A program made the position numbers and the translations under genes. The notes below the pieces were generated by a model. It saw only the letters and a list, made by a program, of their open reading frames with translations. It did no database searches and had not been told where the DNA came from. From Chrysopilus asiliformis (lineage: Eukaryota > Arthropoda > Insecta > Diptera > Rhagionidae), in NCBI GenBank assembly GCA_964034945.1, contig OZ035962.1, forward strand, positions 31,151,943 through 31,215,942: DNA of 64,000 bases, given 5' to 3'. Below are positions 54,201 through 64,000 of the stretch, piece by piece. How positions within the stretch are numbered: position 1 is the first letter of the stretch; every line of letters begins with the position of its first letter.

Positions 54201-57200
54201 TGCTGAATACTTTGTGAACTGGAAATCGTCATTTGTTTGTCGACATGCGTAGCGGTCTCCTCGGACCGGGAAGTGATGCTCTGATGGTGTGACATAACGG
54301 TTGGCTCTAACGGGCCAGCAGGTGGCGGGGGCTTCATATACGAAGCGAAGCCGGGCCCATACGGATGGTAGGGGTATGGCGAATTGAAAGGATTGTGGTG
54401 ATGCGAATAGAACATTGAGGGATGCAGCAGATGATGGGGATATGGAGACTGAGCCGGGTGGACGCCCATCGGAGGCATTCCAGCACCAGGGCCAATCAGA
54501 GGCAGAGGAAGCGGCATCTGAGGATGCCGAATGACTGGCGGCGAAGCACCTGGTCGCAAGTGATGCGATGGCGGTGGCGACGTGCCCAATCCTCGCTGTG
54601 ATTGCGGACCGTACATTTTGCTCAAAGGACTCGCCATGAGAGCAGACGTCGAGACCGGAGGAGGAGTCATGTGTGGCGATTGTTGCCGCATTAGAGCATG
54701 ACGATCACGTTCAGCAGCAGCCGCTGCCGCGGAAAGTGCTGAAGCCGATGGATGATGGCCGAGAGGACTTTGCGGCACCGGATGCAGCGGACTTTGCCGA
54801 CTCATGCTGGCTGGCGCTTGAGCTGGCGAACTCGATCGGTGTCCAGAGTTGTTGTGAATCGACGATGAACTTTGGACACTGGGACTAGCGCGACTGAACG
54901 CTGATGTCGGGGCTGTAGCTGTGGTCTGTCCGGGTGGAGCCGAGGAAACCGCATTCGGTGGCGTTCGACGACCTGACGGCTGGGCATTCGGATCGCTCAA
55001 ACCGCTCAGCGAATTGCTTATCAAAGACAGTGGAGCACTGCCAACTGGTATCGAAGGAGGAATCATGTGTCCCGGATGATGGGACGGATGTGCAAGTGGC
55101 ATTCCCGAACCACCCGAAGCACCCAAATGCAACGGCATCGGATGACCAAGTAGACCACTATTGCCTGGCACTAGACCTGTAAGCGGCGAGGAGCGATGCT
55201 GTGGAGGCGGATTAGACTCCCGTGGCGGCATTGCACTGTTACTATTGCTATCGTTTCTGGATGGTGCGGGGGATGGAGTCCTCGCCTGATGCTGCGGGAC
55301 TTGATTCTGCTGATTCGGTGGCATGTTGTGAGTCTGCAGCGACAGCGGAACTGACGAATGATGCATAGATGGAGGAAGATCCTGATGAGGTCGATGCATC
55401 AGATGACTGTTGGGTGGCGGACCCGCTTGCGGATGTAGCGCTGACGAGATCGGTGCCGTTGACGAGGAAGACAACGCAGTCGAACTAGGCGGCAATAGCA
55501 TTGATGGAGCGCTGGTCTGATGCATGCCGCCGCTATTGATGGGAGTATTTACAGGCGAAGAATTCGTCGATGCGATCAGAGAGGAATGATTGACGGGATG
55601 AATGGAGTTGGGAAGACCGGGATGGCTTGACATTAGGCTCTGTGGATGCAAGCCAGGATGACTGGGCATTGGCTGTGGGGCAAGTGGAGATGGATTTTGT
55701 GAGGGATGCGGAGAATGGAATTGCGATTGAGAATTACTATTGCTGCCCTGACTGTCTTGATTTGGTGTTATGCGGGAGGCGTCGATTGGACTTTCCGCTG
55801 GCGGATATTTACCCGAATGCGATTCTGAGTATGGAGATCCTTTGATTAAATTCTCACCATGATATGGCGATTTCAATGCACCGTCCGGTGGTGGATACTT
55901 GAGGTCCTGTGGCTGCATATTTGGACCTGGCGGTGGAGGACCGTATTTCGCTAATGGGTCACCATACTTCATCATCATATTGGAGTCATAAGGAGACCGT
56001 GATAGTGGATGACTGTCTGGCGGATAGTGTGCTTTAGCCATCATGGGGTTCGGTTGCCCGTCAGCGCTATATTTGATAGAATCACTCATCGGTGGATATT
56101 TCATGCCGACGTCTGGTGGATATTTAGCACCGTCTGGATGATATGACTTGATTTCGGGTATCTTGATTGAATCCGAATAGGGTTTCGGTGGCAATTCTTG
56201 GTATTTATCCATGTACTTCATCTCGTATTTAGCCGCCATTTCCTGTTGTGTGTATTTGATTGGTTCACACGGTGGCGGATATTTCATTTCAGTGGGGAAC
56301 TTGACTGGCCCTTCCTGACTATACTTAATCGGCTCGTTGTATTTCATCTCAAGTTCCGGTGGATATTTCATATCGCCACTGCCGAATTTGATATGTCCCT
56401 CAAATGATTGACATTCAGGCTTCTGTTCCGGTGGCTCGCCGAGCGGTGCCTCTGGCACATTGTTTTTCACCTCGCTCTTAATTTCAATCTTGACCTTAAG
56501 GTCTTGCGGTTCATTGCTGTTTTGATTGCATGCGTCTAGCATATCGTCAGCTGGCTCTTTCTTTATGTAGACCTCTTTGGGCGAATAATCAATCGGATTA
56601 ATGGGTGGCGCCTGTTGCTGCTGTTGCATTGGTAGTGGCGATTGTTGTGATTGCGGAGGCTGCGACTGTTGTCCTAGTGGCGGTGGCAGCGATTGGTGCT
56701 GTTGCGGTGGTGGCACTGGGCCTATTTCTTGTTTCATGTTTGCTATCTTCGAGAGCATCTCCTGCTCCTTTGGTACGTAGGAGATATTAACACCCGTCGC
56801 CGTCGGTGGCTCTGGTCCATTGTCCACCATAGGCTCCTTGTCTGGAACATCTTCACTTGCAGCCGGTGGCGGTGCAACAGGAGTTGACGGCGGCTGAATA
56901 CTTTCTTCGTTTGTCTCAACCATTGCTTGGTTGGACTCTTCTTCCTCTTCTACCGGCGGCGCTTCCTTGACACCCGAAGCTGTATCAATTTCAGATGCAG
57001 TCGTAACAATTGGGTCCACGGCCGACTTCTCTTCGTTTTCTTTTGTTGTGCTCAAAATCGCTGGCGGATCTGGAGCTTCGTTAGTGTTGTCGCCCTCGTC
57101 AAGTACTGATTCTGGGCGGCTATCTGAATTTGTGCTTTCAGTGGGACTCTGTAGAGAAAAATTTTAAAACTCTTTAAAAAAAAGAAATCAACTAATATTT

Positions 57201-60200
57201 TATTAACTAAACTTCATGAATCACTTTACGAATCCGCCAAATTTTTAATACAGTCACACCCTCAGGTTTGAGTTCTCGAGGTTCGACTGTGTTAGAAATC
57301 GTCGGACTTTCTTAAAATCTAAACCGATGTTAATTAAATTTTACTATTAACTCTACAGTATCATCGAGAATGACAATTCGTTTGCTGGTTTTCAAAATTC
57401 CCTTCCTTGTTATCCCTTCTACTGATATTTCTTAAACCTCTGAAGGCATATGAATCCCGTCTTCATCACTAAAGAGACCATCCTTCAAGAAAAACTTTTC
57501 CCAATTAAAATGACGTGCAGAGATTAGTCAAAGGATGTTGACACAAAAGCGAAAAGCCGTATAGTGGGAGGCAATTCATAAAAACGGATTGAATTGCGAA
57601 GCCGTCAGGGCGTCGCCGCTATTCTAATTCTAATGCTGGGATACGATTTTTTCTACAAATAGCTTAGTTATCTGACTTCACTTACTTTCAAACATGAATT
57701 CTTTTTTAGGCTATAACATACCGAATGTGTCGTGTTGACCCATTGCGCGATTTTTAAATATAACCAAATAAATGTAGACGTTTTTCTTTCTACAAATAGT
57801 TATTATTTGCATAATCTTAATTTGTCACTAGCTTTTAGTATCCAACATTGCTTGTCAATAACTTAATAATCAATAACGTATTTTGGTTTATAGAAAAATT
57901 GGGCCTTATTCTGTAAAAACTGGTATTCTGCCACTCAACATTTGGAAATTTATTGGAAATCACATCTAGTAGGTATGCAAAAACTCAGTTTTAAGCAAAA
58001 TGAAAATGAAAATTTTTTCGACAGATTAAGGCCCATTCTGCCAAATCACATTTTAAATACGTTTTTGAAGTGAAAACTTCTTTAGCGGCGTTGTGAGTGA
58101 TTTCAAACTCGATGAAACGAAAAAGCGACAGTAAAAAGAGATAGGATATTTTAGCCTACGAGAAAATGAGATAGAATACAGATGGGTGCCAGTCAATTTA
58201 TCGTAAACAAGATTGATGGGAAGCGGGAAGGGGTAGGGGAAGAGGGCGGGGTACGGGAAGGGAAAGGGGAGAAGGGAGAAGTGGTAGGAGGGAGGAAGTG
58301 GAGAGAGGAGGCGATAAATTATGTTTCGTCATAAATTGCAATATATACATATCTACTCGTATATAAATAAAAATGGATGTTTTATTGTTTGTCTGTCTGC
58401 CTGAGATTACAAAACTCAAAAACTACTGGACCGATTCTTATGCGGTTTTTTGCAAAATAATCTGTGTTGCCAGGAGCAGGTTTTTAGCTATGTAGATTAT
58501 CAAAATTCGAAACGGAAGGTCCTGTAAGGATAATGAAAATATCCTTTTTCCCATTTTTCCCCGGAAAAATTTGCATTTTAGGGTTTTTGGGGTCGCTGAT
58601 CACGAATCCGGTATTAGATTTTCAAAATTCGAAACGGAAGGTCCTGTAAGGATAATGAAAATATCCTTTTTCCCATTTTTCCCCGGAAAAATTTGCATTT
58701 TAGGGTTTTTGGGGTCGCTGATCACGAATCCGGTATTAGATTTTCAAAATTCGAAACGGAAGGTCCTGTAAGGATAATGAAAATATCCTTTTTCCCATTT
58801 TCCCCGGAAAAATTTGCATTTTAGGGTTTTTGGGGTCACTGATCACGAATCCGGTATTAGATTTTCAAAATTCGAAACGGGAGGTCCTGTAAGGATAATG
58901 AAAATATCCTTTTTCCCCGGAAAAATTGGCACTATGGGGTTTTTGGGGTCGCTGATCACGAATCCGGTATTAGATTTTCAAAATTCGAAACGGAAGGTCC
59001 TGTAAGGATAATGAAAATATCCTTTTTCCCATTTTTCCCCGGAAAAATTGGCACTATGGGGTTTTTGGGGTCGCTGATCACGAATCCGGTATTAGATTTT
59101 CAAAATTCGAAACGAAAGGTCCTGTAAGGATAAATATCCTTTTTCCCATTTTTCCCCGGAAAAATTTGCATTTTAGGGTTTTTGGGGTCGCTGATCACGA
59201 ATCCGGTATTAGATTTTCAAAATTCGAAACGGAAGGTCCTGTAAGGATAATGAAAATATCCTTTTTCCCATTTTCCCCGGAAAAATTTGCATTTTAGGGT
59301 TTTTGGGGTCGCTGATCACGAATCCGGTATTAGATTTTCAATAAAAATATAATATGACTTTTGAACTTGGTACCAATATTATAATAAATAAACGCTATAA
59401 CTATCCCACCCCTGATACAGCATTCGTCTCATTCTCTCGCTGTTTAGTTTTCCTAAGGTTTCACTTCTACCGCGTGTGCACTGCACACACATGTTTTTTT
59501 TTTTATATATATTTTTTTTTTGATTCGAAGCACAGTTTTCGAGAAAACTGTACACAACTTTTCCCAATACTGACTGACCAACCATGATTATATTTTTTGT
59601 AAAAAGAACGGCCAAATTTTAAGTCTCTAAACTTAATTTACCCGAGGTATTTTACATATCTAGTGGCAAATGAGCATAAGTTTATTTTTTTTTTGTACAA
59701 GAACTAGTTCAATGCAAAAGAAATATTAGATCTAATTCAGTATATCTCAAACTTCTACAACTCGTCGTATTTGATATACCAAAGCTCTTAATTTTTAAGA
59801 GTTTTTCCAAATATTTTGCAGTTTTATGCTTAAATGGCTGAATCGGACGACTGAAGATTTGCATGCGAAAACATTTTTGTCTAAGCTATATCCTGAAAAA
59901 GCCGGAAATCTGCCTAAGTCGGACAAATTTACTAGTGTCGCGCAACTCTAGGTTGAAAAAGATCCTACTGTATCAACTATCGGCACATCAAGAAATTTTG
60001 TTTCCTGTGCCCCCCTCGCTCAAAAACACACTAAGCTGTTGATCTGTTTTTCAAAACAGATTCTAACGTTAAGTAGTTTCCTTGCTGCTCGTTACAATCT
60101 ACCCACCACCACCTCTGCTATCTCTTAGACAACTGCACAACTGCGAAATTTTTTGCAACTCGCAATTTGCATTTTTTTTCAAATTAAATGTGAGATTGAG

Positions 60201-61355
60201 CGGGCTATTTTTTTCTAATTTCCAATAAAGCAATTCTATTACTTACATCTGGTCTCTTTCGTTTCTCTTTATCTTCGCTACCCTCTGCGTCACCATCAAT
60301 TGGCCGCTTCTTATTCTTATTAGGAGTATCCAGTTTTCCACCTTTTTTCTTATTAGTTTCTGTTTTGATTGGTGTCTTTGGACTATCCTGAGCTTCTGGT
60401 GTCTCGGTTCCACGCTTTGGTCGTTTGCTATTAGGTAAATCTTTTGCTTGTTTATTTCTTGTACGCATACGGGATGGCGATTCATCACCTATTTATAAAA
60501 ATCAATATTAATATTTTATTTGACAATTCCCGCCAGCGGCACAGTGTTAAATGCTTACGTTTATTAGTTAAGCTTGAATCGCTATCGCATTCGCTAGCTT
60601 CGTCCTCTGTTAATGAACTGTTCTCCTCTTTGGATATTGGCGATGGCCTTGATTCTATTTGTGGTTCCGGTGTCTCTTCCTTCTTTGGTGGTGTATTACT
60701 AGCACGCGTAACACGATTACGACGAAGTGATCCTTGTCTACGACGTCGATGTGGCCTATTATTATTTGCACCGGGTGTCTTCTTCCATAAATAGTAAAAC
60801 TCAACTAATTCTGGAGTTTCTTTGTGCGGAAGCAAATCCTTATGAATACGAAAAAAGTTTTTCCCAAATTGACGTAATCCCTTAATAAATTTCTTTGTCT
60901 CGTCCTCTGTCCATTTCTTATCAATTCCCTTTGAAACTGGGCATTTAACTAAAGCTTGAAGAGCTTTTCCTGGATCATATCCTGAATCATGCAACTAAAT
61001 TTGAAATTTTCATTCATTAAAACTGAATGTCTCCTGCAACGTTTTAGAATATCATACCACATCAAGAGCGTTAATTGTAGTATCATCTCGACTAGCTGCT
61101 AAACAACCATCTTCAAGTCCCCCATCACACATTCCTATAAATAAATCGATCAGAATTTATCATTCGTCAATTTGATTGCATCGAAAAATTTACAAATTTA
61201 CCTTGAAAAGCTGCCATAGACCTTGCTGCACGCAAATACATTAATAAATCTCCATCCAAAACAACGCCAGGACTCCATCTAGGGTCCTCTAATTCCCTTT
61301 CTGATTCTTTATCGATTGGAAAGCTTGAAATTGGATTATAATCGGGCAGTTTTGC
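45239..61355 (-). CDS. Gug: Grunge/Atrophin (RERE-type corepressor), 5' part outside the window
   Basis: Sixteen exons join in one frame, 1702 aa in the window: 61202-61355, 61058-61134, 60559-60994, 60247-60488, 54197-57148, 53897-54134, 53708-53831, 52308-52452, 52095-52252, 51759-51821, 51117-51206, 50097-50217, 49448-49538, 49034-49128, 48915-48976 and 45239-45299. Residues 1-77 are most of an ELM2 domain (AKLPDYNP ... EDPRWSPGV ... [12 protein letters not shown]). A SANT domain follows ([20 protein letters not shown] ... [15 protein letters not shown]), then Lys/Arg-rich sequence (RMRTRNKQ) and a 984-codon Pro/Ser/His-rich exon. The C-terminal Atrophin region has [32 protein letters not shown], a Gln tract, [25 protein letters not shown] and ends EEAARGK-H. 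No GATA finger is visible. ELM2/SANT recruit histone deacetylases, and the Atrophin part binds nuclear receptors and other repressors in Drosophila. The large exon is GC-rich against the AT-rich surroundings. Confidence 0.96.
45300..48914. other. Last intron of Gug (3.6 kb)
   Basis: It separates the short final exon from the rest. It contains the TIR element at 46406-47463 and a GTCY-like patch at about 46260-46300. I found no further exon that keeps the frame. A minus-strand open stretch around 48590-48630 ([14 protein letters not shown]) has no proper donor and is not used. Confidence 0.6.
46406..47463. mobile_element. TIR element, 1058 bp, 25-bp perfect termini
   Basis: TGATTCTCTGGAAAAAGCTC plus CTTTT at the left end is exactly mirrored at the right end. 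The interior repeats the word CGGGAATGACG or its complement several times (46560-46800), and has a 61-codon frame without domains at 46980-47165. No clear duplication; superfamily unknown. Confidence 0.7.
49205..49310. repeat. A-rich simple repeat (AAAAAT)n
   Basis: About 100 bases of imperfect AAAAAT/AAAAAAT units inside a Gug intron. Purely low complexity. Confidence 0.9.
50301..50572. mobile_element. Fold-back MITE, about 272 bp, ACACGCAGAGAAAA-type ends
   Basis: ACACGCAGAGAAAA at the left mirrors TTTTTTCTCTGAGTGTA at the right. Both long arms contain ATGGGAAATCGTGACT or its complement, so the whole element can fold into a hairpin. The interior is AT-rich with repeated TACTATTTT words. 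It is in a Gug intron. A shorter relative (ACACGGAGAAAACAATAGGA) starts near 30895. Confidence 0.75.
52495..52925. mobile_element. hAT-type MITE, 431 bp, 8-bp duplication TATCTTAT
   Basis: The left end is CAGTGGCGGCTCGTG and the right end AAGCCGCCACTG. TATCTTAT is duplicated exactly at 52487-52494 and 52926-52933. Near both ends the word GAGGAGGCAA or GCCTCC appears. An 8-bp duplication with a CAGTGG terminus is typical of hAT. No coding capacity; in a Gug intron. Confidence 0.92.
52934..53707. other. Gug intron portion with a 39-bp direct repeat
   Basis: Two exact tandem copies of a 39-base unit starting GCAAGATTTTCGAAAACTTG lie at 53475-53513 and 53514-53552. Bases around 53340-53420 are GC-richer, possibly more transposon debris. 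No exon seen. Confidence 0.6.
58210..58312 (+). repeat. G-rich polypurine tract
   Basis: About 100 bases of almost only G and A with many GGG and GGGG runs, such as GGGAAGGGGTAGGGGAAGAG. This composition stands out against the AT-rich surroundings and could form triplex or G-quadruplex structures; on the transcribed Gug RNA it reads as a pyrimidine tract. Confidence 0.8.
58493..59339 (+). repeat. Tandem array of a 122-bp monomer, about seven copies
   Basis: The monomer contains GAAACGGAAGGTCCTGTAAG, GGATAATGAAAATATCC, CCCCGGAAAAATTTGCATTT, GGTTTTTGGGGTCGCTGATC and ACGAATCCGGTATTAGATTT. GGGTTTTTGGGG recurs at 58581, 58703, 58824, 58937, 59059, 59176 and 59297, giving periods of 113-122 bases. 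Copies differ by small deletions and by TTGCATTTTAG against TGGCACTATGG. Open frames through the array are incidental. Parts of the monomer occur singly in mas intron 1. Confidence 0.92.
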
Positions 61356-61694
61356 CTGTTGGCACCCATCAAATTAAATTAAATCAATTAATGAATAGTT
61401 TTAATACACCTCAATGTTTTTTACAACAACATTTATTACATTTTTTTTAACTAATTTGATTATAAACAACTAACTACAACTAATGATGAATGATTAATGA
61501 GTGATTAGGATCATATTCAAACTACGTAGCGCGATCAAGTGAATCACATATTCGTACAACAAAAATTTTATTTATTGTGTTTAATAACTAATAGATATTG
61601 ACATCAATCAATTTTAGTAAAATCTCATGTCAAAAACAAATAAAATGTAAAAGTTTTGAAGAAATATCGCCAACAAAAATATTCCCTACACTTA

Positions 61695-62141
61695 CACCGC
61701 GTCTTGATTTGGGATTTTTCATCGCAGAGATTTTTGATTGACCAATCAGAGCTCGAGTTGACGGCGATAAAAAATCCCAGAGATAAATTTCAAGAAATCT
61801 TGCAATTGCAAAATTTCTTGGAATTTCTCAATTCAAGATGGCGGAATCTAAATTCTCCCGACAAGTAGTTGCGAAAATAACTAATTTTTACAAACAATAC
61901 GATACAAAAAGCTTTGGAAGAGAATATATAACATTAAGAGGTCTTTCTTTTCGTCTGTTCTTCTGTTTCAGCCTTTTCAATTTCACGTATTGCATTAATT
62001 GCGAGAGCGGCGACTATGTGCTTTCTTTTCATCGCAATTTTGAGTACTAAAATTTCAAGAGATTTTCGGCCCAGGTGCCAAAAAAATATCATTGCGGTGA
62101 GATATTTCTGGGGATGAAAAATTGTTAATCAAGACGCGGTG
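61695..62141 (+). mobile_element. ORF-bearing MITE, copy 1 (447 bp), TTA target site
   Basis: CACCGCGTCTTGATT at the left mirrors AATCAAGACGCGGTG at the right, flanked by TTA at 61692-61694 and 62142-62144. A 3-bp TTA duplication suggests PIF/Harbinger. Inside, an ATG in perfect Kozak context (CAAGATGGCGG, 61838) opens a 70-codon frame (to 62050) that begins MAESKFSRQVVAKITNFYKQ. A CCAAT word (GACCAATCAGAG) lies about 90 bases upstream. Confidence 0.75.
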
Positions 62142-62934
62142 TTACAGTACGTGCAAATCCACGCGAATCGATAAAAATGTGTGTTGTGTATCAACGGTTT
62201 GCTCACTTAACCACAAATAAAACTTATATTTTATAATTGACTAGCTTGCAAGTACCCGGCGTTGCTCCAAAAAAAAACTTCGAATATAAAAAAAAAGCCT
62301 TTTTTTCCAAAAGTATTTTGATGTATAGCTATAATTTTGCAAGCATTATATTTTTTTAAATATAAAATATTTTTTTCCATCTGCGAATTCTCCTAGCGCC
62401 GGACACTTAAGATTTTTGCATTTATTTTGTAACAAATGTTGAAAATTCATACAATAGTTTCAGAGATAGCTGAAGAGGGAGTTCACAGCATATAGGGAAG
62501 GTATAAGTGGTCGAAAATTTTCTTTTACAGATAACCTATCCAACACTAAAAACAGTATAAAATATATAAATTTTTGGCGCAGTAGTTCTTGACTTTATGC
62601 GTTACACACAAACACGTCTCTTTTATATATGTATATCGCTTTTTCAAATTTCAAATCTATACGCATAAAGTCTCCATATCTATATTTTTCTACCACGATT
62701 TAATCTAAACACATTTTACCTTTATAAATTAGACAGACTGACATATAGACAAACGGAGAGACAAACAGACGAACTGGCAAACAGACTGACAAACATTGTT
62801 GTAATATGACTCCAATGTACAACATTGCTCAAAAACTAATAGAGCCACGAAATTTTACAGGCATGCTTGGTCCTGGAATGGGACGATCCTATCAACTTTT
62901 GGTTAAGCCTGTCCCGCAACAACGCGCCACGCCG

Positions 62935-63368
62935 TGTCTCCACTTGGGATTTTTCATCGCAGAGATTTTTGATTGACCAATCAGAGCTCGAGTTGACGGC
63001 GATAAAAAAATCCTAGAGATAAATTTCATGAAATCTTGCAATTGCAAAATTTCATGGAATTTCCCGATTCAAGATGGCGGAATCTAAATTCTCCCGACAA
63101 GTAGTTGCGAAAATAACTAATTTTTACAAACAATACGATACAAAAAGCTTTGGAAGAGAATTTATAACATTAAGAGGTGTTTCGTTTCGTCTGTTCTTCT
63201 GTTTCAGCCTTTTCAATTTCACGTATTGCATTAATTGCGAGAGCGGCGACTATGTGTTTTCTTTTCATCGCCATCTTGAGAAATAAAATTTCAAGAGATT
63301 TTCGGCCAAGCTGTCAAAAAAATCTCATTGCCGTGAGATATTTCTTGGGATAAAAAATTGTTAATCAG
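62935..63368 (+). mobile_element. ORF-bearing MITE, copy 2 (degraded ends)
   Basis: About 95 percent identical to 61695-62141 by eye over the core. It keeps the same CAAGATGGCGG start (63074) and a 70-codon frame with a few substitutions and a different last few codons. Its left terminus has diverged and its right terminus is truncated after AATTGTTAATCA. It appears nested in a larger element with ends TGTCCCGCAACAACGCGC (about 62910) and the inverse at about 63601-63621. Confidence 0.7.
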
Positions 63369-64000
63369 AATGTTTCAACAAGTGTTTGGAGATGGCAGAC
63401 ATATTGTACCGAGCTTACGGAATTCATATTCACCACTTGTGACATCTTTGTTATGTCACCGCTTCCAACCGCGTCTGAAAGTAGAAAGTAGACCTACTCA
63501 AAGTGGGGCGGCGCGGCTCCCGCGGTTAATCAGCGAGCAATTATAGACCAACTCATATAAACCTGTAGGTTCTACTATTATCTGTCAACGCGCCGCGTTA
63601 TAGCGCGTTATTGCGGGACATGCTTCAATCGGAAGTAACCGAAATGGCGGCTTTTTAAAAATCCCAATCTCGTTTTATGATATTTACTCGGAAACTACGC
63701 GTTTTTTAGTAGTCTTGTATATGACAATAAAATTTCCTACACTTTTGTCTTTTACTAGAACTGTGAGCATATTACTGAGTTTTTATACAAAAACATTTGA
63801 AAACTCGGGAACTAATTGAAGTAGAAAGTTGAAATTTGACATGGACCAGGCTTTTCTCAAAAGATAAACCTCTTCTGACAATGGGAAAAATCGAATCACC
63901 TTTTCCCCGTCTCCTATACAAATGGAAACAATTTTTGGGATTTTCTCGAAAACGGCTAATTTTTTCCAGCACGCGCACACATATACACATATGTTGCGGA

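Larger units (their letters stand above)
57149..60246. other. Gug intron between the SANT-side exons and the large exon
   Basis: A 3.1-kb intron. It holds a G-rich purine tract at 58210-58312, a GTCT/GACCGATTCTTATGCGG repeat fragment at about 58390-58460, and the 122-bp tandem array at 58493-59339. A possible small MITE spans 57908-58034 (GGGCCTT ... AAGGCCC, flanked by ATT). No exon is visible. Confidence 0.6.
61356..64000. other. Gug intron or 5' region at the right edge
   Basis: Nothing upstream of the ELM2 exon in the window looks like the missing Gug N-terminus (rest of ELM2, BAH if present). The stretch holds two copies of the ORF-bearing MITE, a fragment with AGCTTGCAAGTACCCGGCG at 62243-62262, CAGA-type microsatellite DNA at 62740-62800, and GTCY-family-like text at 63780-63960 (minus-strand sense). 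Confidence 0.6.

Noticed and set aside
56605..57167. Plus-strand frames opposite the large Gug exon
   Set aside because: Antisense shadows of the GC-rich Pro/Gln-rich coding exon.
58493..59339. Regular repeats considered as a CRISPR array
   Set aside because: Units are continuous 122-bp tandem copies without unique spacers, in a fly gene intron.

Overview
The window is nuclear DNA of an insect, almost certainly a fly (Diptera) that is not Drosophila. It is AT-rich, its genes are split by short GT-AG introns, and its proteins closely resemble Drosophila ones recalled from memory. Transposon debris fills most of the rest. There is no sign of bacterial or viral gene organisation. I rebuilt seven protein genes exon by exon. 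In all seven the splice phases join into one open frame; six are complete and one is cut by the right edge.

Layout, left to right: (1) 916-7448 (-): masquerade (mas), a secreted serine-protease homologue with five disulfide-knot domains and Gly in place of the catalytic Ser. (2) 13291-17055 (-): an intact clip-domain serine protease with a Thr/Pro-rich N-terminus. (3) 23005-23426 (-): Akh, the adipokinetic hormone precursor, with a TATA/Inr core promoter. (4) 27061-28694 (-): Myt1, the Cdk1-inhibitory kinase. (5) 30269-35288 (+): Ras64B, the R-Ras2-type GTPase, with a 4.3-kb first intron. (6) 39877-40796 (+): a small secreted Cys-rich, peritrophin-like protein. (7) 45239-61355 (-): Grunge/Atrophin (Gug), with ELM2, SANT and Atrophin regions over 16 exons; its 5' end lies beyond the window.

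To my recollection mas, Akh, Ras64B, Myt1 and Gug are all on Drosophila chromosome arm 3L (Muller element D), several of them near 64A-64F, so the window looks like a conserved chromosomal neighbourhood. The genes do not form a pathway: mas and the clip protease are extracellular protease-family members, Akh is an endocrine peptide, Myt1 controls G2/M entry, Ras64B signals at the membrane, and Gug is a nuclear corepressor.

Spaces between genes and large introns hold many non-autonomous transposons, several with readable target-site duplications. These include hAT-like elements with 8-bp duplications, a piggyBac-like MITE at TTAA, two copies of a MITE with 4-bp duplications, and a TTA-flanked MITE present twice that carries the same short ORF. 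Two Tc1/mariner derivatives are rebuilt as head-to-head palindromes. There are also GTCY-microsatellite elements resembling dipteran mini-me/DINE-1 (Helentron-type) elements, non-LTR retrotransposon remnants, and a 122-bp tandem array inside a Gug intron. No tRNA, rRNA, CRISPR array or other RNA gene could be supported.
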